Shown: positions 43,302 through 52,997 of the stretch, one piece after another | How positions within the stretch are numbered: position 1 is the stretch's first letter | Layout of the letters: the number at the start of each line of letters is the position of its first letter | Source of the DNA: Sphingosinicella sp. YJ22 | GTDB lineage: Bacteria > Pseudomonadota > Alphaproteobacteria > Sphingomonadales > Sphingomonadaceae | Direction: 5' to 3' | NCBI RefSeq assembly: GCF_011320075.1 | Contig: NZ_JAANPA010000008.1 | Span: forward strand, 19,430-83,429 | Length of the DNA: 64,000 nucleotides | Made by a program: the position numbers and the translations under genes | Notes under the pieces: model-generated | What the model saw: only the letters and a program-made list of their open reading frames with translations | What the model was told of the DNA's origin: nothing | The model's database searches: none

Positions 43302-43424
43302 GTCATTTGCCCGCGCGCTCCCTAGACCAACAGGCGGGCACGCCGCTAGCCGCAATGTCGAATAGAATGGCCGGAGCGGCACTGCACTTGTCGTCGAGCA
43401 TGGGCCGCTGGTAAGCTCGGCGGC

Positions 43425-44027
43425 ATGCGCGTGGTGCTGACCATCTTCGGCGCAATCCTGGCCTGCTCCGTGCCGCTTGCGGCGCAGGAGGGCCCCCAAG
43501 AACGCTTCAAGGCCTGCCCCGGCGACCCGCGCTGCCCCAGGCAGGTAGATGACCTCATCGAAGCCCTGACCGGCGAGACCGCCGCGACGGCCGAGGAGGA
43601 GGCCGAACCGAGAGTTTCCGCCACGCGCGGATTTTCGCTCAGCCGACCGTCGCCCGCCCGAGTCGGCGCCGTTTCGGGCGTCGGCGCGACAACACCGCCC
43701 ACCCTCTATTTCGCGCCCAACAGCGCCGCGCTCGATGCGGCCGCGCGGGGACGACTTGACCAGATGCTCGCCGTGCTGGTCCGCCAGCCGCAGGTTGCGA
43801 TCGACATAGAGGGGCATGGCGACAGCAGCGGTCCGGCTGCGCGGAACATGGCGTTGGCCAGTCGCCGAGCCGAGGCGGTCCGCGACTATCTGTTGTCCGG
43901 CGGGCTGCCCGCGTCGGCCATGCGCGCGGTCGGCTACGGCGAATCCCGTCCGGTGGTGGCGACCGCCGACGGCGTGCGCGAGCCCCTGAACCGCCGGGTG
44001 GAGATCGTCTTCCGGATCGCCGAATAG
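43425..44027 (+). CDS. OmpA-family periplasmic/outer-membrane protein with CPGDPRCPR motif, 200 aa
   Basis: A Sec signal peptide ends near VPLAAQ. Just after it the mature protein has KACPGDPRCPRQ (Cys31 and Cys37, probably a disulphide), an Ala/Glu-rich linker, then an OmpA-like peptidoglycan-binding domain (~90-200): TLYFAPNSAALDAAARGRL, VAIDIEGHGDSSGPAARNMA, SRRAEAVRDYLLSGG and GYGESRP..NRRVEIVF. There is no beta-barrel, so it is a soluble or surface-tethered cell-wall binder. The CPGxxRCPR motif recurs at the C-terminus of the Tat-exported protein at 45402, and a membrane TIR protein is encoded between them on the other strand, 27 bases away. Confidence 0.82.
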   Translation: MRVVLTIFGAILACSVPLAAQEGPQERFKACPGDPRCPRQVDDLIEALTGETAATAEEEAEPRVSATRGFSLSRPSPARVGAVSGVGATTPPTLYFAPNSAALDAAARGRLDQMLAVLVRQPQVAIDIEGHGDSSGPAARNMALASRRAEAVRDYLLSGGLPASAMRAVGYGESRPVVATADGVREPLNRRVEIVFRIAE

Positions 44028-44054
44028 GAGCGTGCCGTACCCCGGCCGCGTCGG

Positions 44055-45299
44055 TCAGCAGCGCCGTTCGACGCCGCCTTCGAAGCCGCAGCGCACCATT
44101 CCCAGCTCGAACCGCCAGCCGCCCGCGCGCGCCGCCTCGGCGAGCCTCGCCAGCATGGCCGGCGTATCGGGCCGCTCCTCAGGCACGACCGGGTCCAGGG
44201 CCAGCGGCCGGTCGGCCAATGCCAGGATGAGGGCGACGTTGCGCACGTTGTCGCCTTCGTCGGTGAACAGGATGTTGTAGACCCTCCGCTCGCCCTCGGT
44301 TCGGGCGGGCGGATGATCGCGAAGGTTGGGAATCAGCACCTCGAGCCCCCAGCGGTCGTCGAGGCCGAGCAGCGCGACCTGTGGCGGCAGGCCGGAATAG
44401 TCGACCTCCACCTCGACCAGCCCGAACAGCTCGCCCGAGTCACGCGCGAGAGGGCCTCGCTCCGGCACCAGGTTGAAGCGGCCGTTGCCGCTCTCCCGGA
44501 ACGGGCGAAGGTGGTTGAGCTGCGGGCACACCGCCTGAGGCACCTCGGCGACGCGGCTGATGTCGACGTCTGACAACGGCACGGCTTGATCCTGTGCACG
44601 CTGAATCAGAAGCTCGCGAACCAGCGGCGGACCCGAGGCGAGGCCGCCGAGGCTGACGCGCACGCCCTCGCCGCCCGGCGGCACCCCGCTGATCTCGGCC
44701 CAGGTGCAGTCCATCCGCGCGAGCTCGGCATTGACGAAATCGGTTGGCGAGAGGGTCGGCACGGCCGGGCGGGACAGCCACCAGCCTCCGGCGGCTGCGA
44801 CAAGGATCAATCCCGCCAGCAAGGCGGCCGCGACCGGAAGGCGGCGACGCACCCTGGGCCGAGGCGGCGGCGGCGGAACGTCGATCGAGCGCGGCGGCAA
44901 CTCGCCGGCGAGCCGGTCGCGCACCGCCTTGACCAGCCCCGCAATCCTCCCGTCGGACGGGTCCCCGTTCCAGCCGATGAGATCGAGCGCCTGCCATTCG
45001 CCGAAGCCGAGCGGCGGCAGAACCTCGTCGATCAGCACCCCGAGATAGGCGCCGCGCCGCGCCGAACGTTCGGCTTCCTCGCGCACGAAGCGCCCGCCTG
45101 GTCCGATCGACCGCTGCGACCACACGACCAGACACAATTGGCTGGCCCCCAGCATCTGTTCGAGAGTCTCGCGCCAGGCGCCGCCAGCGGGGATGTCCTG
45201 ATCCCACCAGATGTCGATGCCGCCGTCGCGCAGGGCCGCCACCAACGGCGCCACGCGGGCCTGGTCCTCGCGCTTGTAGGAAATGAAGACGTGCCCCAC
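44055..45299 (-). CDS. Membrane-anchored TIR-domain protein, 414 aa
   Basis: Starts with GTG 45299 after GGGAGGG. Residues 2-125 are a TIR (TIR_2) domain: HVFISYKREDQARVAPLVAA, GIDIWWDQDI, QLCLVVWSQRS and the helix RFVREEAERSARRGAYLGVL, where Glu74/Glu75 is in the position of the catalytic glutamate of NAD-cleaving TIRs. A Pro/Arg linker (~141-154) leads to one membrane helix (~155-176), so the TIR is cytoplasmic and the ~235-residue C-terminal part is likely periplasmic. That part holds four cysteines (198, 258, 404, 414) and a beta-rich region (QVALLGLDDRWGLEVLIP, VYNILFTDEGDNVRNVALIL) reminiscent of DUF4384-like effector-associated domains. Signalling or defence role inferred. Confidence 0.8.
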   Translation of the reverse strand: MGHVFISYKREDQARVAPLVAALRDGGIDIWWDQDIPAGGAWRETLEQMLGASQLCLVVWSQRSIGPGGRFVREEAERSARRGAYLGVLIDEVLPPLGFGEWQALDLIGWNGDPSDGRIAGLVKAVRDRLAGELPPRSIDVPPPPPRPRVRRRLPVAAALLAGLILVAAAGGWWLSRPAVPTLSPTDFVNAELARMDCTWAEISGVPPGGEGVRVSLGGLASGPPLVRELLIQRAQDQAVPLSDVDISRVAEVPQAVCPQLNHLRPFRESGNGRFNLVPERGPLARDSGELFGLVEVEVDYSGLPPQVALLGLDDRWGLEVLIPNLRDHPPARTEGERRVYNILFTDEGDNVRNVALILALADRPLALDPVVPEERPDTPAMLARLAEAARAGGWRFELGMVRCGFEGGVERRC

Positions 45300-45401
45300 G
45301 CGTCCCTCCCGGGCGACGTGGTTATCATGGGGACGCGCAGACGCGCCACCCGCTCGTGTTGGCGGCCAGCCTCTGCTAAGCAAGCGACACGGAGGTGGGG
45401 A

Positions 45402-45857
45402 ATGAGGCGAACGGTCTCGCGGCGGTCCTTCCTGTCCCAAGTGGCCGGCGCGGGCTCGCTCGCTCTGGTGCCGCTGTCGGCGGCGCGGGCCCAACCGCCG
45501 ACCCAGCAAATGGAAGTCGACCAGGACCCCAGCGATCCGGCGCGGCCCTTGCCGGCGTCCACGCCCGCAAATCCATCAACGAGCACTGCGCCAGGGACCG
45601 CCAGCCCCGAACGCCGACCCACGGGCTTCAGTGACAGCGACAGTGGCTCCTCGCCGGATCCGGCCAATTACGGACGGCGCGGACGCACGCGCGGGCGTAG
45701 GGGTTTGACCGACAGCGATCCCACCGACCCGGTCGGCCGCGGAAGACCCACCGGCCCGGCGACCGACAGCGACGCCGGCGCCAATGCCGACGCGGCAGGG
45801 CGCGGACCAAGGTCGCGATTCATCACCTGCCCCGGCCATCGTCGCTGTCCACGCTGA
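45402..45857 (+). CDS. Tat-exported repetitive protein with C-terminal CPGHRRCPR motif, 151 aa
   Basis: The start at 45402 follows GGAGGTGGGG. A twin-arginine signal is clear: SRRSFLSQVAG at 6-16, hydrophobic core, cleavage after ARA (~30). The mature protein is Pro/Ser/Asp-rich and contains three imperfect repeats of the form T/S-DSD-x-x-x-x-x-D followed by GRG/GRR: SDSDSGSSPDPANYGRRGR, LTDSDPTDPVGRGR and ATDSDAGANADAAGRGPR. Acidic DSD and DPxD elements look like calcium-binding or low-complexity linkers. It ends FITCPGHRRCPR, close to the motif of the OmpA-like protein. I know no function. Divergent from the TIR gene across about 100 bases. Confidence 0.72.
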   Translation: MRRTVSRRSFLSQVAGAGSLALVPLSAARAQPPTQQMEVDQDPSDPARPLPASTPANPSTSTAPGTASPERRPTGFSDSDSGSSPDPANYGRRGRTRGRRGLTDSDPTDPVGRGRPTGPATDSDAGANADAAGRGPRSRFITCPGHRRCPR

Positions 45858-45860
45858 GGT

Positions 45861-47276
45861 CTAGCGCCAGAGGGCGCCGATCACCCAGACCGTGCCGACC
45901 ATGAGCGGGATGCCGGCGAGATCGAGGAGCAAGCCGGCCTTCAGCATGCGCGGCAGCGCGATGTGGCCGGTCGCCCAGGCGATGGCGTTGGGGCCGGTGC
46001 CGGAGGGGAGCATGAAGCCCCAGCTTGCCGCGAAGGCGGCCGGCATCGCCAGCAGCATCGGGTCGGCGCCGGTCGCGACGATCAGGCCGCCGATCACCGG
46101 CATGATGCCGCTCGCCGTCGCCACGTTCGAGGCAAACTCGGTCACCAGGATGACGATCGCCACCACCGCCGCGGCGATCAGCAAGGGATGGAAGGCGCCA
46201 AGCGGCCGAAGCGCGATTCCCAGCCATTCCGCGAGACCGGATTCGCCGATTCCAGCGGCCAGCGCGAGGCCGCCGCCGAACATCATGATGACGTCCCAGG
46301 GGGCGCGGTTCGCTTCCTCCCAGACGAGGATCGGCCGGCCCGTCCCGTCGGGGATCAGGAACAAGAGCAGGGCGCCGAGGATCGCGATGCTGCCGTCGGT
46401 GATCGAGCCGGCGGGGAGCAAATTGTCGAGCATCGGCGCCATCAGCGGGATCACGGCCCATGCGACCACCACCGCCGCGACCAGCGGCACGAGCCTCTTC
46501 TCGGCCACCGACCAGGCGCCGACCTCGCCGATCCCTTCTTTCGCCGCGGCGGCGTCGAAGTCGCTGCGATGGACGTGCTGAACGCGCAGCAGGATCAGCC
46601 AGCACAGCGGAATCGACACTGCCACCAGCGGCAGGCCGTACATCGCCCAGGTGAGGAAGGTGATCTGAACGTCGGCGAGGCGCTGGACGATCCCGACCGC
46701 GATCGCGTTGGTCGGCGACCCCACCAGCGTGCCGAGCCCGCCGATCGACGCCGCGAAGGCGATGCCCATCGCGAGCGCGCCGGGAAAGCCGTCGGTGACG
46801 CCGGGCTCGACCCTGGCGGCGCGGAGCACGGCGACGGCGATCGGGATCATGATCAATGTGGTGGCGGTGTTGGAGACGATCATGGTGATGATCGCGGTCG
46901 CGACCATGAAGGCGAGCAGCATCGCCGCGGGCGTGGTTCCGCCCCGCGCGACGATCGCCAGCGCCAGGCGTCGGTGGAGGCCGGTGCGCTCGATCGCCAG
47001 CGCGATGATCGCGCCGCCCAGCACCAGGAACAGGATCGGCGACCAATAGGAGGCGGCAGTGTCGCCCGCATCCATGATGCCGAGCAGAGGGTAAGCGAGG
47101 AACGGAACCAAAGCGGTCGCGGTGAGCGGCAGCGCCTGGGTCATCCACCAGGTCGCCATCAGCACGACGACGGCGGTGGTGCGCCAGGCCGCGGGCGGCA
47201 TCCCGCCGGGCGCAGGCAGCAAGAGCATCACGATAAAAATGACCAGGCCGCCCCACAGCCCAACGCGTGCCGCCAC
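45861..47276 (-). CDS. DASS/SLC13-family anion:sodium symporter, 471 aa
   Basis: A divalent-anion transporter (dicarboxylates or sulfate). The two SNT/SN-type motifs of the family are VSNTATTLIMIPIA (~134-147) and FASNVATASGIMPVIGG (~385-401), in the two inverted-repeat halves, with GLGTLVGSPTNAIAVG and SGTGPNAIAWATG completing the substrate site. About 11-12 membrane segments. The frame is open to an ATG at 47294, but that ATG lies in a palindromic repeat, whereas GTG 47276 has GGAGGGGG at ideal spacing; GTG is therefore chosen. Actual substrate not determinable. Confidence 0.85.
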   Translation of the reverse strand: MAARVGLWGGLVIFIVMLLLPAPGGMPPAAWRTTAVVVLMATWWMTQALPLTATALVPFLAYPLLGIMDAGDTAASYWSPILFLVLGGAIIALAIERTGLHRRLALAIVARGGTTPAAMLLAFMVATAIITMIVSNTATTLIMIPIAVAVLRAARVEPGVTDGFPGALAMGIAFAASIGGLGTLVGSPTNAIAVGIVQRLADVQITFLTWAMYGLPLVAVSIPLCWLILLRVQHVHRSDFDAAAAKEGIGEVGAWSVAEKRLVPLVAAVVVAWAVIPLMAPMLDNLLPAGSITDGSIAILGALLLFLIPDGTGRPILVWEEANRAPWDVIMMFGGGLALAAGIGESGLAEWLGIALRPLGAFHPLLIAAAVVAIVILVTEFASNVATASGIMPVIGGLIVATGADPMLLAMPAAFAASWGFMLPSGTGPNAIAWATGHIALPRMLKAGLLLDLAGIPLMVGTVWVIGALWR

Positions 47277-47289
47277 GATTGCCCCCTCC

Positions 47290-47374
47290 GTCATGCCGGA
47301 CTTGATCCGGCATCCGCCTTTTCGTTGGGCGGCAACAGAAAGGAAGGTGGAGCCCGGATCAAGTCCGGGGTGAC
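47290..47374. repeat. Inverted repeat of a dispersed intergenic element
   Basis: Arms GTCATGCCGGACTTGATCCGG (from 47290) and CCGGATCAAGTCCGGGGTGAC (to 47374) are near-perfect complements; the first is given here in two overlapping pieces in the sequence. This GTCA..CCGGACTTGATCCGG type is a widespread alphaproteobacterial palindrome. It fills the gap between pgeF and the anion transporter gene. Confidence 0.8.
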
Positions 47375-47382
47375 GAATATGG

Positions 47383-48144
47383 TCAGGCCGGAACGGCGAT
47401 GATCGAGATCTGGCGGCCGTAATTGGATTCGCCGCGATGCGTTGCGCGGCGGTAGCTGTAGAAGCGGTCCTCGTCCGAATAGGTGTCGAGGCCGAGCGCC
47501 TCGATGCGCTTTACCCCCGCGGCGGCGAGGCGGGCGAGGACATAGCCTTCGAGATCGAACCGGTAGTGGCCGGCGCGGCCATCGGTGAAGAACAGGTCGT
47601 TGTCGTCGTCCGCGGCGAGGAAGCGCTGGAAGAAGTCGGCATCGACCTCATAGGATTTGCGGCCGATGGTCGGCCCCACCGCGGCGACGATTCGGCCACG
47701 CTGCGCGCCCAGCGTCTCCATCGCCTCGACGGTGGAGGCGAGCACCCCGCCGAAGGCGCCCTTCCAGCCGGCATGGGCGGCGCCGACGACGCCCGCCTCG
47801 CGGTCGGCGAGCAGCACCGGGGTGCAGTCGGCGGTGAGAATGCCGAGCGCCACGCCCGGGCGGTCGGTGACCAGCGCGTCCGCCCTGGGCCGCTCGTCGT
47901 CACCCCACGGCTCGCCGACGATGACCGCATCCGAGGAGTGGACCTGATAGACCGTGGCGAGGCGGGCGCCCGGCGCCACCGCCTCGACCGCCCGCCTCCG
48001 GTTCTCGGCGATCAATGCGGGATCGTCGCCCGAGCCGTGGCCGACATTGAGGCCCCAGCACATTCCTTCCGACACGCCGCCGCGCCGGCCGAGAAAGCCG
48101 TGGGGGACGCCGTCGAGCAGGCGCGAGCGGATCACTTCGACCAT
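47383..48144 (-). CDS. pgeF: Laccase-domain purine nucleoside/peptidoglycan editing protein PgeF (YfiH), 253 aa
   Basis: Family of YfiH/PgeF, described as a purine nucleoside phosphorylase/deaminase with copper oxidase history, and as a factor removing mis-incorporated serine from peptidoglycan precursors. The zinc/catalytic residues are in VYQVHSSDAVIV (~65-76), LTADCTPVLLAD (~103-114) and AAHAGWKGAFGGVL (~121-134), with GPTIGRKSYEVD later. ATG 48144 gives MVEVIRSRLLDGVPHGFLGR; the frame is open to 48192. The KTSC gene starts 42 bases away on the other strand. Confidence 0.9.
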   Translation of the reverse strand: MVEVIRSRLLDGVPHGFLGRRGGVSEGMCWGLNVGHGSGDDPALIAENRRRAVEAVAPGARLATVYQVHSSDAVIVGEPWGDDERPRADALVTDRPGVALGILTADCTPVLLADREAGVVGAAHAGWKGAFGGVLASTVEAMETLGAQRGRIVAAVGPTIGRKSYEVDADFFQRFLAADDDNDLFFTDGRAGHYRFDLEGYVLARLAAAGVKRIEALGLDTYSDEDRFYSYRRATHRGESNYGRQISIIAVPA

Positions 48145-48185
48145 GCGATGGTTCCCTACTCGTGCCAGCGACCACGTCCAGAGCG

Positions 48186-48437
48186 ATGACAAGCCTGCGC
48201 CACGCCTTCACCAACTCAAGCGCGCTCGACCGTGCGGAATATGACACGCAGACCTGCGTGCTCGACCTCTGGTACAGCGGCGGGGACCGCTACAGCTATT
48301 TCATGGTCCCGCGACGAATCTATGACGCGCTGATCTCGGCCCCGTCGGCCGGCGCCTTCGTCAACCAGCAGATCAAGCCGCGCTACCGCTACGAGATCGA
48401 GGAGCGGCGCCGACGCTTCCGGCCTTCGGACGACTAG
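48186..48437 (+). CDS. KTSC-domain protein, 83 aa
   Basis: Whole protein is one KTSC domain: NSSALDRAEYDTQTCVLDLW, GGDRYSYFMVPRRIYDALIS, APSAGAFVNQQIKPRYRYE. The domain is found alone or fused to nucleases and helicases and is thought to bind nucleic acid or protein; no activity is shown. ATG 48186 is used; the frame is open to 48162. Its stop shares the CTAG palindrome with the stop of the convergent amidase gene. Confidence 0.82.
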   Translation: MTSLRHAFTNSSALDRAEYDTQTCVLDLWYSGGDRYSYFMVPRRIYDALISAPSAGAFVNQQIKPRYRYEIEERRRRFRPSDD

Positions 48438-50032
48438 CGCGAAGGCGTGACTTCGAGACGGATCGCGTTTGCGCGAAGCTCAGGCCGCAGCAGCGGCGCC
48501 ACTTCCGGAGATTCCTCGATCGAATCGAGGAAGCGCGGCTCGACTCGGGCGCGGCTTGCCTGCTCATAGGCGTAGCCCAAGGACAGGATCAGGGCGTCGG
48601 ACCATTTGGGGCCGATGAAGGACAGGCCCACCGGCAGGCCGCGCACCAAGCCCATCGGGACGGTGAGATGCGGGTAGCCTGCGACCGCGGCGAGCCCGCC
48701 GGCGCCGCCGCCGCTGATCTGGTCGCCATGAACTGAGTCGATCGGCCAGGCGGCGGGCATGGTTGGACCGACGAGAGCCACGACATTGTGGTCGTGCAGC
48801 AGCTTGTCGATGCCCTCCGGGCCGGCGAGGCGAAGGCTGGTCGCGCGGGCGGTGCGATAGGCGTCGCTGTCGAGCCCGGGCGTGGCCTCGGCCTGCTCGA
48901 AAATGTCCTGGCCGAACAATGCGAGCTCGCGCGGGTTGGCGCGGTTGAAGGCGATGACGTCGGCGAGGGTGCGAGTCGAGACCGTCGCCGGGGTGGTGGC
49001 GAGATAGTCGTTGAGGCCGGCCTTGAACTCGTTGAGCAGGACGGTGAATTCGTTGCGGCCGATCTCGCCGCGGTTCGGCCCCTCATTGATGTCGACGAGG
49101 ATGGCGCCCTGGGCGCGCAGCACGGCGAGCGCCGCCTCGAACCGTTCGTCCGTGCCGAAGCCCTCGGCGAAGCGCATCACGCCGATGCGGCGGCCGCGCA
49201 GCGAGTCGGCGGACAGCCGATCCGCATAAGGCTCGCGGCGGCGGTCGGCTTCCGCGGTGGCGGGATCGGCGGGGTCGCTGCCGGCCATCGCCTCGAGCAT
49301 CAGGGCGGCGTCGCGGACCGTCAGCGTCATCGGGCCGGCGGTGTCCTGGCTGGCGCTGATCGGCACGATATGGGTGCGCGGAATCAGGCCGACGGTTGGC
49401 TTGAAGCCGACGATGCCGTTGATCGCAGCCGGGCAGGCGATCGACCCGTCCGTCTCCGTGCCGACCGCCATCGGGACCATTCCGGACGCGACCGCGGCGG
49501 CGCTTCCCGAGCTGGAGCCGCAAGGGTTGCGGTTGAGCGCATGCGGGTTGCGCACCTGGCCGCCGACCGCGCTCCAGCCCGAGATGGAGTCATTGTCGCG
49601 GATATTGGCCCATTCGCTCAAATTCGCCTTGCCGACGATCACCGCACCGGCGGCGCGAAGGCGCGCGACCAGTGGAGAATCGCGATTGGTGACGTTGTTG
49701 GCGAGGGCGAGGCTTCCCGCCGTGGTCGGCAGCGGCCCCAGAGTGTCGATATTGTCCTTGATCAGCACCGGCGTGCCGAACAGCGGGCCGCGCGCGCGGC
49801 GGATACGATCGAGCGTCTGCGCCTGGCTGATCGCGGTCGGATCGACGGCGATCACTGCATTGAGGCGCGGATTCAATTCCGCGATCCGCTCGAGCGCGCT
49901 GCGGGTCCTCGACTCCGCCGACGCGGCGTCGAGGACGATTGCGGATGCGGGGGCGGGCGGCGCCTCCCGGTTCTGCACGCAGCCGGCAAGCGCCAGAGCG
50001 AGCAACGGAAACGCGACCCCCCTCATCGACAT
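48434..50032 (-). CDS. Exported amidase-signature hydrolase, predicted lipoprotein, 532 aa
   Basis: Signal peptide with lipobox LALAGC marks a periplasmic lipoprotein. The amidase-signature Ser-cisSer-Lys triad is visible: catalytic Lys in [15 protein letters not shown] (~88-102), [19 protein letters not shown] (cis-Ser, ~168-186) and the nucleophile region [19 protein letters not shown] (~191-209). Length of 532 is normal. The family cleaves amides or peptides; exported members in sphingomonads act on unknown substrates. ATG 50032 overlaps the ppa stop by one base. Confidence 0.88.
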   Translation of the reverse strand: MSMRGVAFPLLALALAGCVQNREAPPAPASAIVLDAASAESRTRSALERIAELNPRLNAVIAVDPTAISQAQTLDRIRRARGPLFGTPVLIKDNIDTLGPLPTTAGSLALANNVTNRDSPLVARLRAAGAVIVGKANLSEWANIRDNDSISGWSAVGGQVRNPHALNRNPCGSSSGSAAAVASGMVPMAVGTETDGSIACPAAINGIVGFKPTVGLIPRTHIVPISASQDTAGPMTLTVRDAALMLEAMAGSDPADPATAEADRRREPYADRLSADSLRGRRIGVMRFAEGFGTDERFEAALAVLRAQGAILVDINEGPNRGEIGRNEFTVLLNEFKAGLNDYLATTPATVSTRTLADVIAFNRANPRELALFGQDIFEQAEATPGLDSDAYRTARATSLRLAGPEGIDKLLHDHNVVALVGPTMPAAWPIDSVHGDQISGGGAGGLAAVAGYPHLTVPMGLVRGLPVGLSFIGPKWSDALILSLGYAYEQASRARVEPRFLDSIEESPEVAPLLRPELRANAIRLEVTPSR

Positions 50033-50592
50033 CAGATGGTATGAACCTCTTTCCGCTCGGCCTTGGCGGCCGTGGCCCGTTCAATCGCATCCAGGATGAT
50101 GCGGCAAGCCTCATCCTTGCCGGCCCAGTGACCGACGCGGACCCACTTCTCTGGCTCGAGGTCCTTATAGTGGGTGAAGAAATGCTCGATCTGCTGGCGG
50201 ACAATCGCGGGCAGGTCGTCGGCTTCCTCGACCTTCTCGTAATAAGGAAAGGTGCTGTGCTCCGGCACGGCGAGGATCTTCTCGTCGCCGCCGGCCTCGT
50301 CCTCGAGGATCAGCACCGCGATCGGCCGGGCACGGACGACGCAGCCGGGAACGAAGGGCGAGCGAGCGACGACGAGGCAGTCGAGCGGATCGCCATCGTC
50401 ACCCAGCGTGTGCGGGATGAAGCCGTAATTGGCGGGGTACCGCATCGGCGTGTGGAGGATTCGGTCGACGAACAGGGCGCCGGACGCCTTGTCGAACTCA
50501 TATTTGACGGGCTCGCCGCCGAGGGGAACCTCGATGACGACGTTGACGCTTTCGGGCGGATTATCGCCCACGGGAACCAGATCTATGCGCAT
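50032..50592 (-). CDS. ppa: Inorganic pyrophosphatase
   Basis: Hydrolyses pyrophosphate to phosphate, pulling biosynthetic reactions. Family I soluble enzyme: VEVPLGGE-type start as [39 protein letters not shown] (~40-59), the signature [11 protein letters not shown] (~65-75) with metal-binding Asp residues, and [14 protein letters not shown]. The ATG at 50592 ([15 protein letters not shown]) is the usual start; a TTG-led extension upstream is not supported. Coupled to the amidase gene. 84 bases separate it from hisS on the other strand, a likely shared promoter region. Confidence 0.94.
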   Translation of the reverse strand: MRIDLVPVGDNPPESVNVVIEVPLGGEPVKYEFDKASGALFVDRILHTPMRYPANYGFIPHTLGDDGDPLDCLVVARSPFVPGCVVRARPIAVLILEDEAGGDEKILAVPEHSTFPYYEKVEEADDLPAIVRQQIEHFFTHYKDLEPEKWVRVGHWAGKDEACRIILDAIERATAAKAERKEVHTI

Positions 50593-50676
50593 GGCGCGGC
50601 CCATAGGCGCAGCTTGGCCGGAATGGAACCGGCAACAGCCTTTCGCCAAACGACAAATCTGCTAACGGCCAGCGCC

Positions 50677-51917
50677 ATGAGCAAGAGCCCGCAGCGCATC
50701 CGCGGAACGCAGGATATTTTCGGCGAGGACGCCGACCGATTCCAGACGGTCGTCGCCGCCTTCGAGCGGGTGCGCCGGCTGTACGGCTTCCGCCGAGTCG
50801 AGATGCCGGTGTTCGAGGCGACCCAAGTCTTCGCCCGGTCGATCGGCGAGACCACCGACATCGTCTCCAAGGAGATGTACAGCTTCGAGGACCGCGGCGG
50901 CGACAGCCTGACGCTTCGCCCCGAATTCACCGCCGGCATCTGCCGCGCCTACCTGTCCGAAGGCTGGCAGCAATATGCGGCGGTCAAGATCGCCACCCAC
51001 GGCCCCGCCTTCCGCTACGAGCGGCCGCAGAAGGGGCGCTACCGCCAGTTCCACCAGCTCGACGCCGAGATCATCGGCGCGGGCGAGCCGGCGGCGGACG
51101 TCGAGATCATCGCGATGGGCGCTCAGCTCTTGGGCGAGCTCGGCATCGGCGAGCGGATCGAGTTGAAGCTCAATACGCTCGGCGATCCCGCGACTCGCGA
51201 TGCGTGGCGCGACGCCCTGGTCGAGCATTTCCGCGCGCGCCAGAAGGACCTGTCCGAGGAAAGCCGCGCGCGGCTGGAGAAGAATCCGCTGCGGATCCTC
51301 GACAGCAAGGAGCATCAGGACTGGCCGATCGTCGACAGCTCGCCGGTCGTCGACGACTTTCTCACTCCCGACGCGGCCGACTATTTTGGACGAGTCACCG
51401 CCGGACTCGACGCCGCCGGGATCAAGTGGACGCGCGACCCGCGCCTCGTCCGCGGCCTCGATTATTACCGCCACACCGCGTTCGAGTTCGTCACCGAGGA
51501 CCTCGGCGCGCAGAGCGCGGTGCTCGCCGGCGGCCGCTATGACGGCCTGATCGAGAGCATGGGCGGTCCGCACACGCCGGCGGTCGGCTGGGCGGCCGGC
51601 ATCGAACGGCTGTCGATGCTGATCGAGCAGCCCGGAGCGACCGGCATGGACGCGGCCCTGGTCCCGCTCGGCGAGGCGGCCGAGGCTGCCGCGGTGCGCA
51701 TCGCGGCCGATCTGCGCCGGGCCGGCATCGCCTGCGAGATGGCCTATCGCGGCAATATGAAACGGCGCATGCAGAAGGCCAATGCGAGCGGCGCCCGCTA
51801 CGCGATCATCGTCGGCGACGACGAGCTCGCCCGAGGCGAGGCGGCGGTGAAGGACCTCCAGACAGGCGAGCAGCGCAGCGTGGCCATCGACCGGCTCGCC
51901 GAGGCGGTCCGCGGCGG

Positions 51918-51921
<4 letters not shown>
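50677..51921 (+). CDS. hisS: Histidyl-tRNA synthetase
   Basis: Class II aminoacyl-tRNA synthetase charging tRNA-His. Motif 1 region [20 protein letters not shown], motif 2 [20 protein letters not shown] (~113-132), the HisA-type signature [16 protein letters not shown] (~258-273) and motif 3 [15 protein letters not shown] (~303-317), followed by an anticodon-binding domain with [19 protein letters not shown]. Length of 414 is typical. ATG 50677 gives [15 protein letters not shown]. Its stop overlaps the prfA start. Confidence 0.95.

Positions 51922-52993
<1,072 letters not shown>

Positions 52994-52997
<4 letters not shown>

Noticed and set aside
43197..43307. A leader peptide beginning MTSPPG in front of the Cys/Met enzyme.
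   Set aside because: The frame has no ribosome site, no Met or Cys run, and runs on into the structural gene out of frame.
41052..43325. A 757-codon plus-strand frame across the HAD-IB gene and opposite the Cys/Met PLP enzyme.
   Set aside because: Low-complexity shadow; both overlapped genes have full catalytic motifs in other frames.
43197..43424. A known SAM or SAH riboswitch upstream of the Cys/Met PLP enzyme.
   Set aside because: CAGGCTCGG resembles part of the SAH consensus, but the remaining conserved positions are not found; left as an unassigned structured leader.
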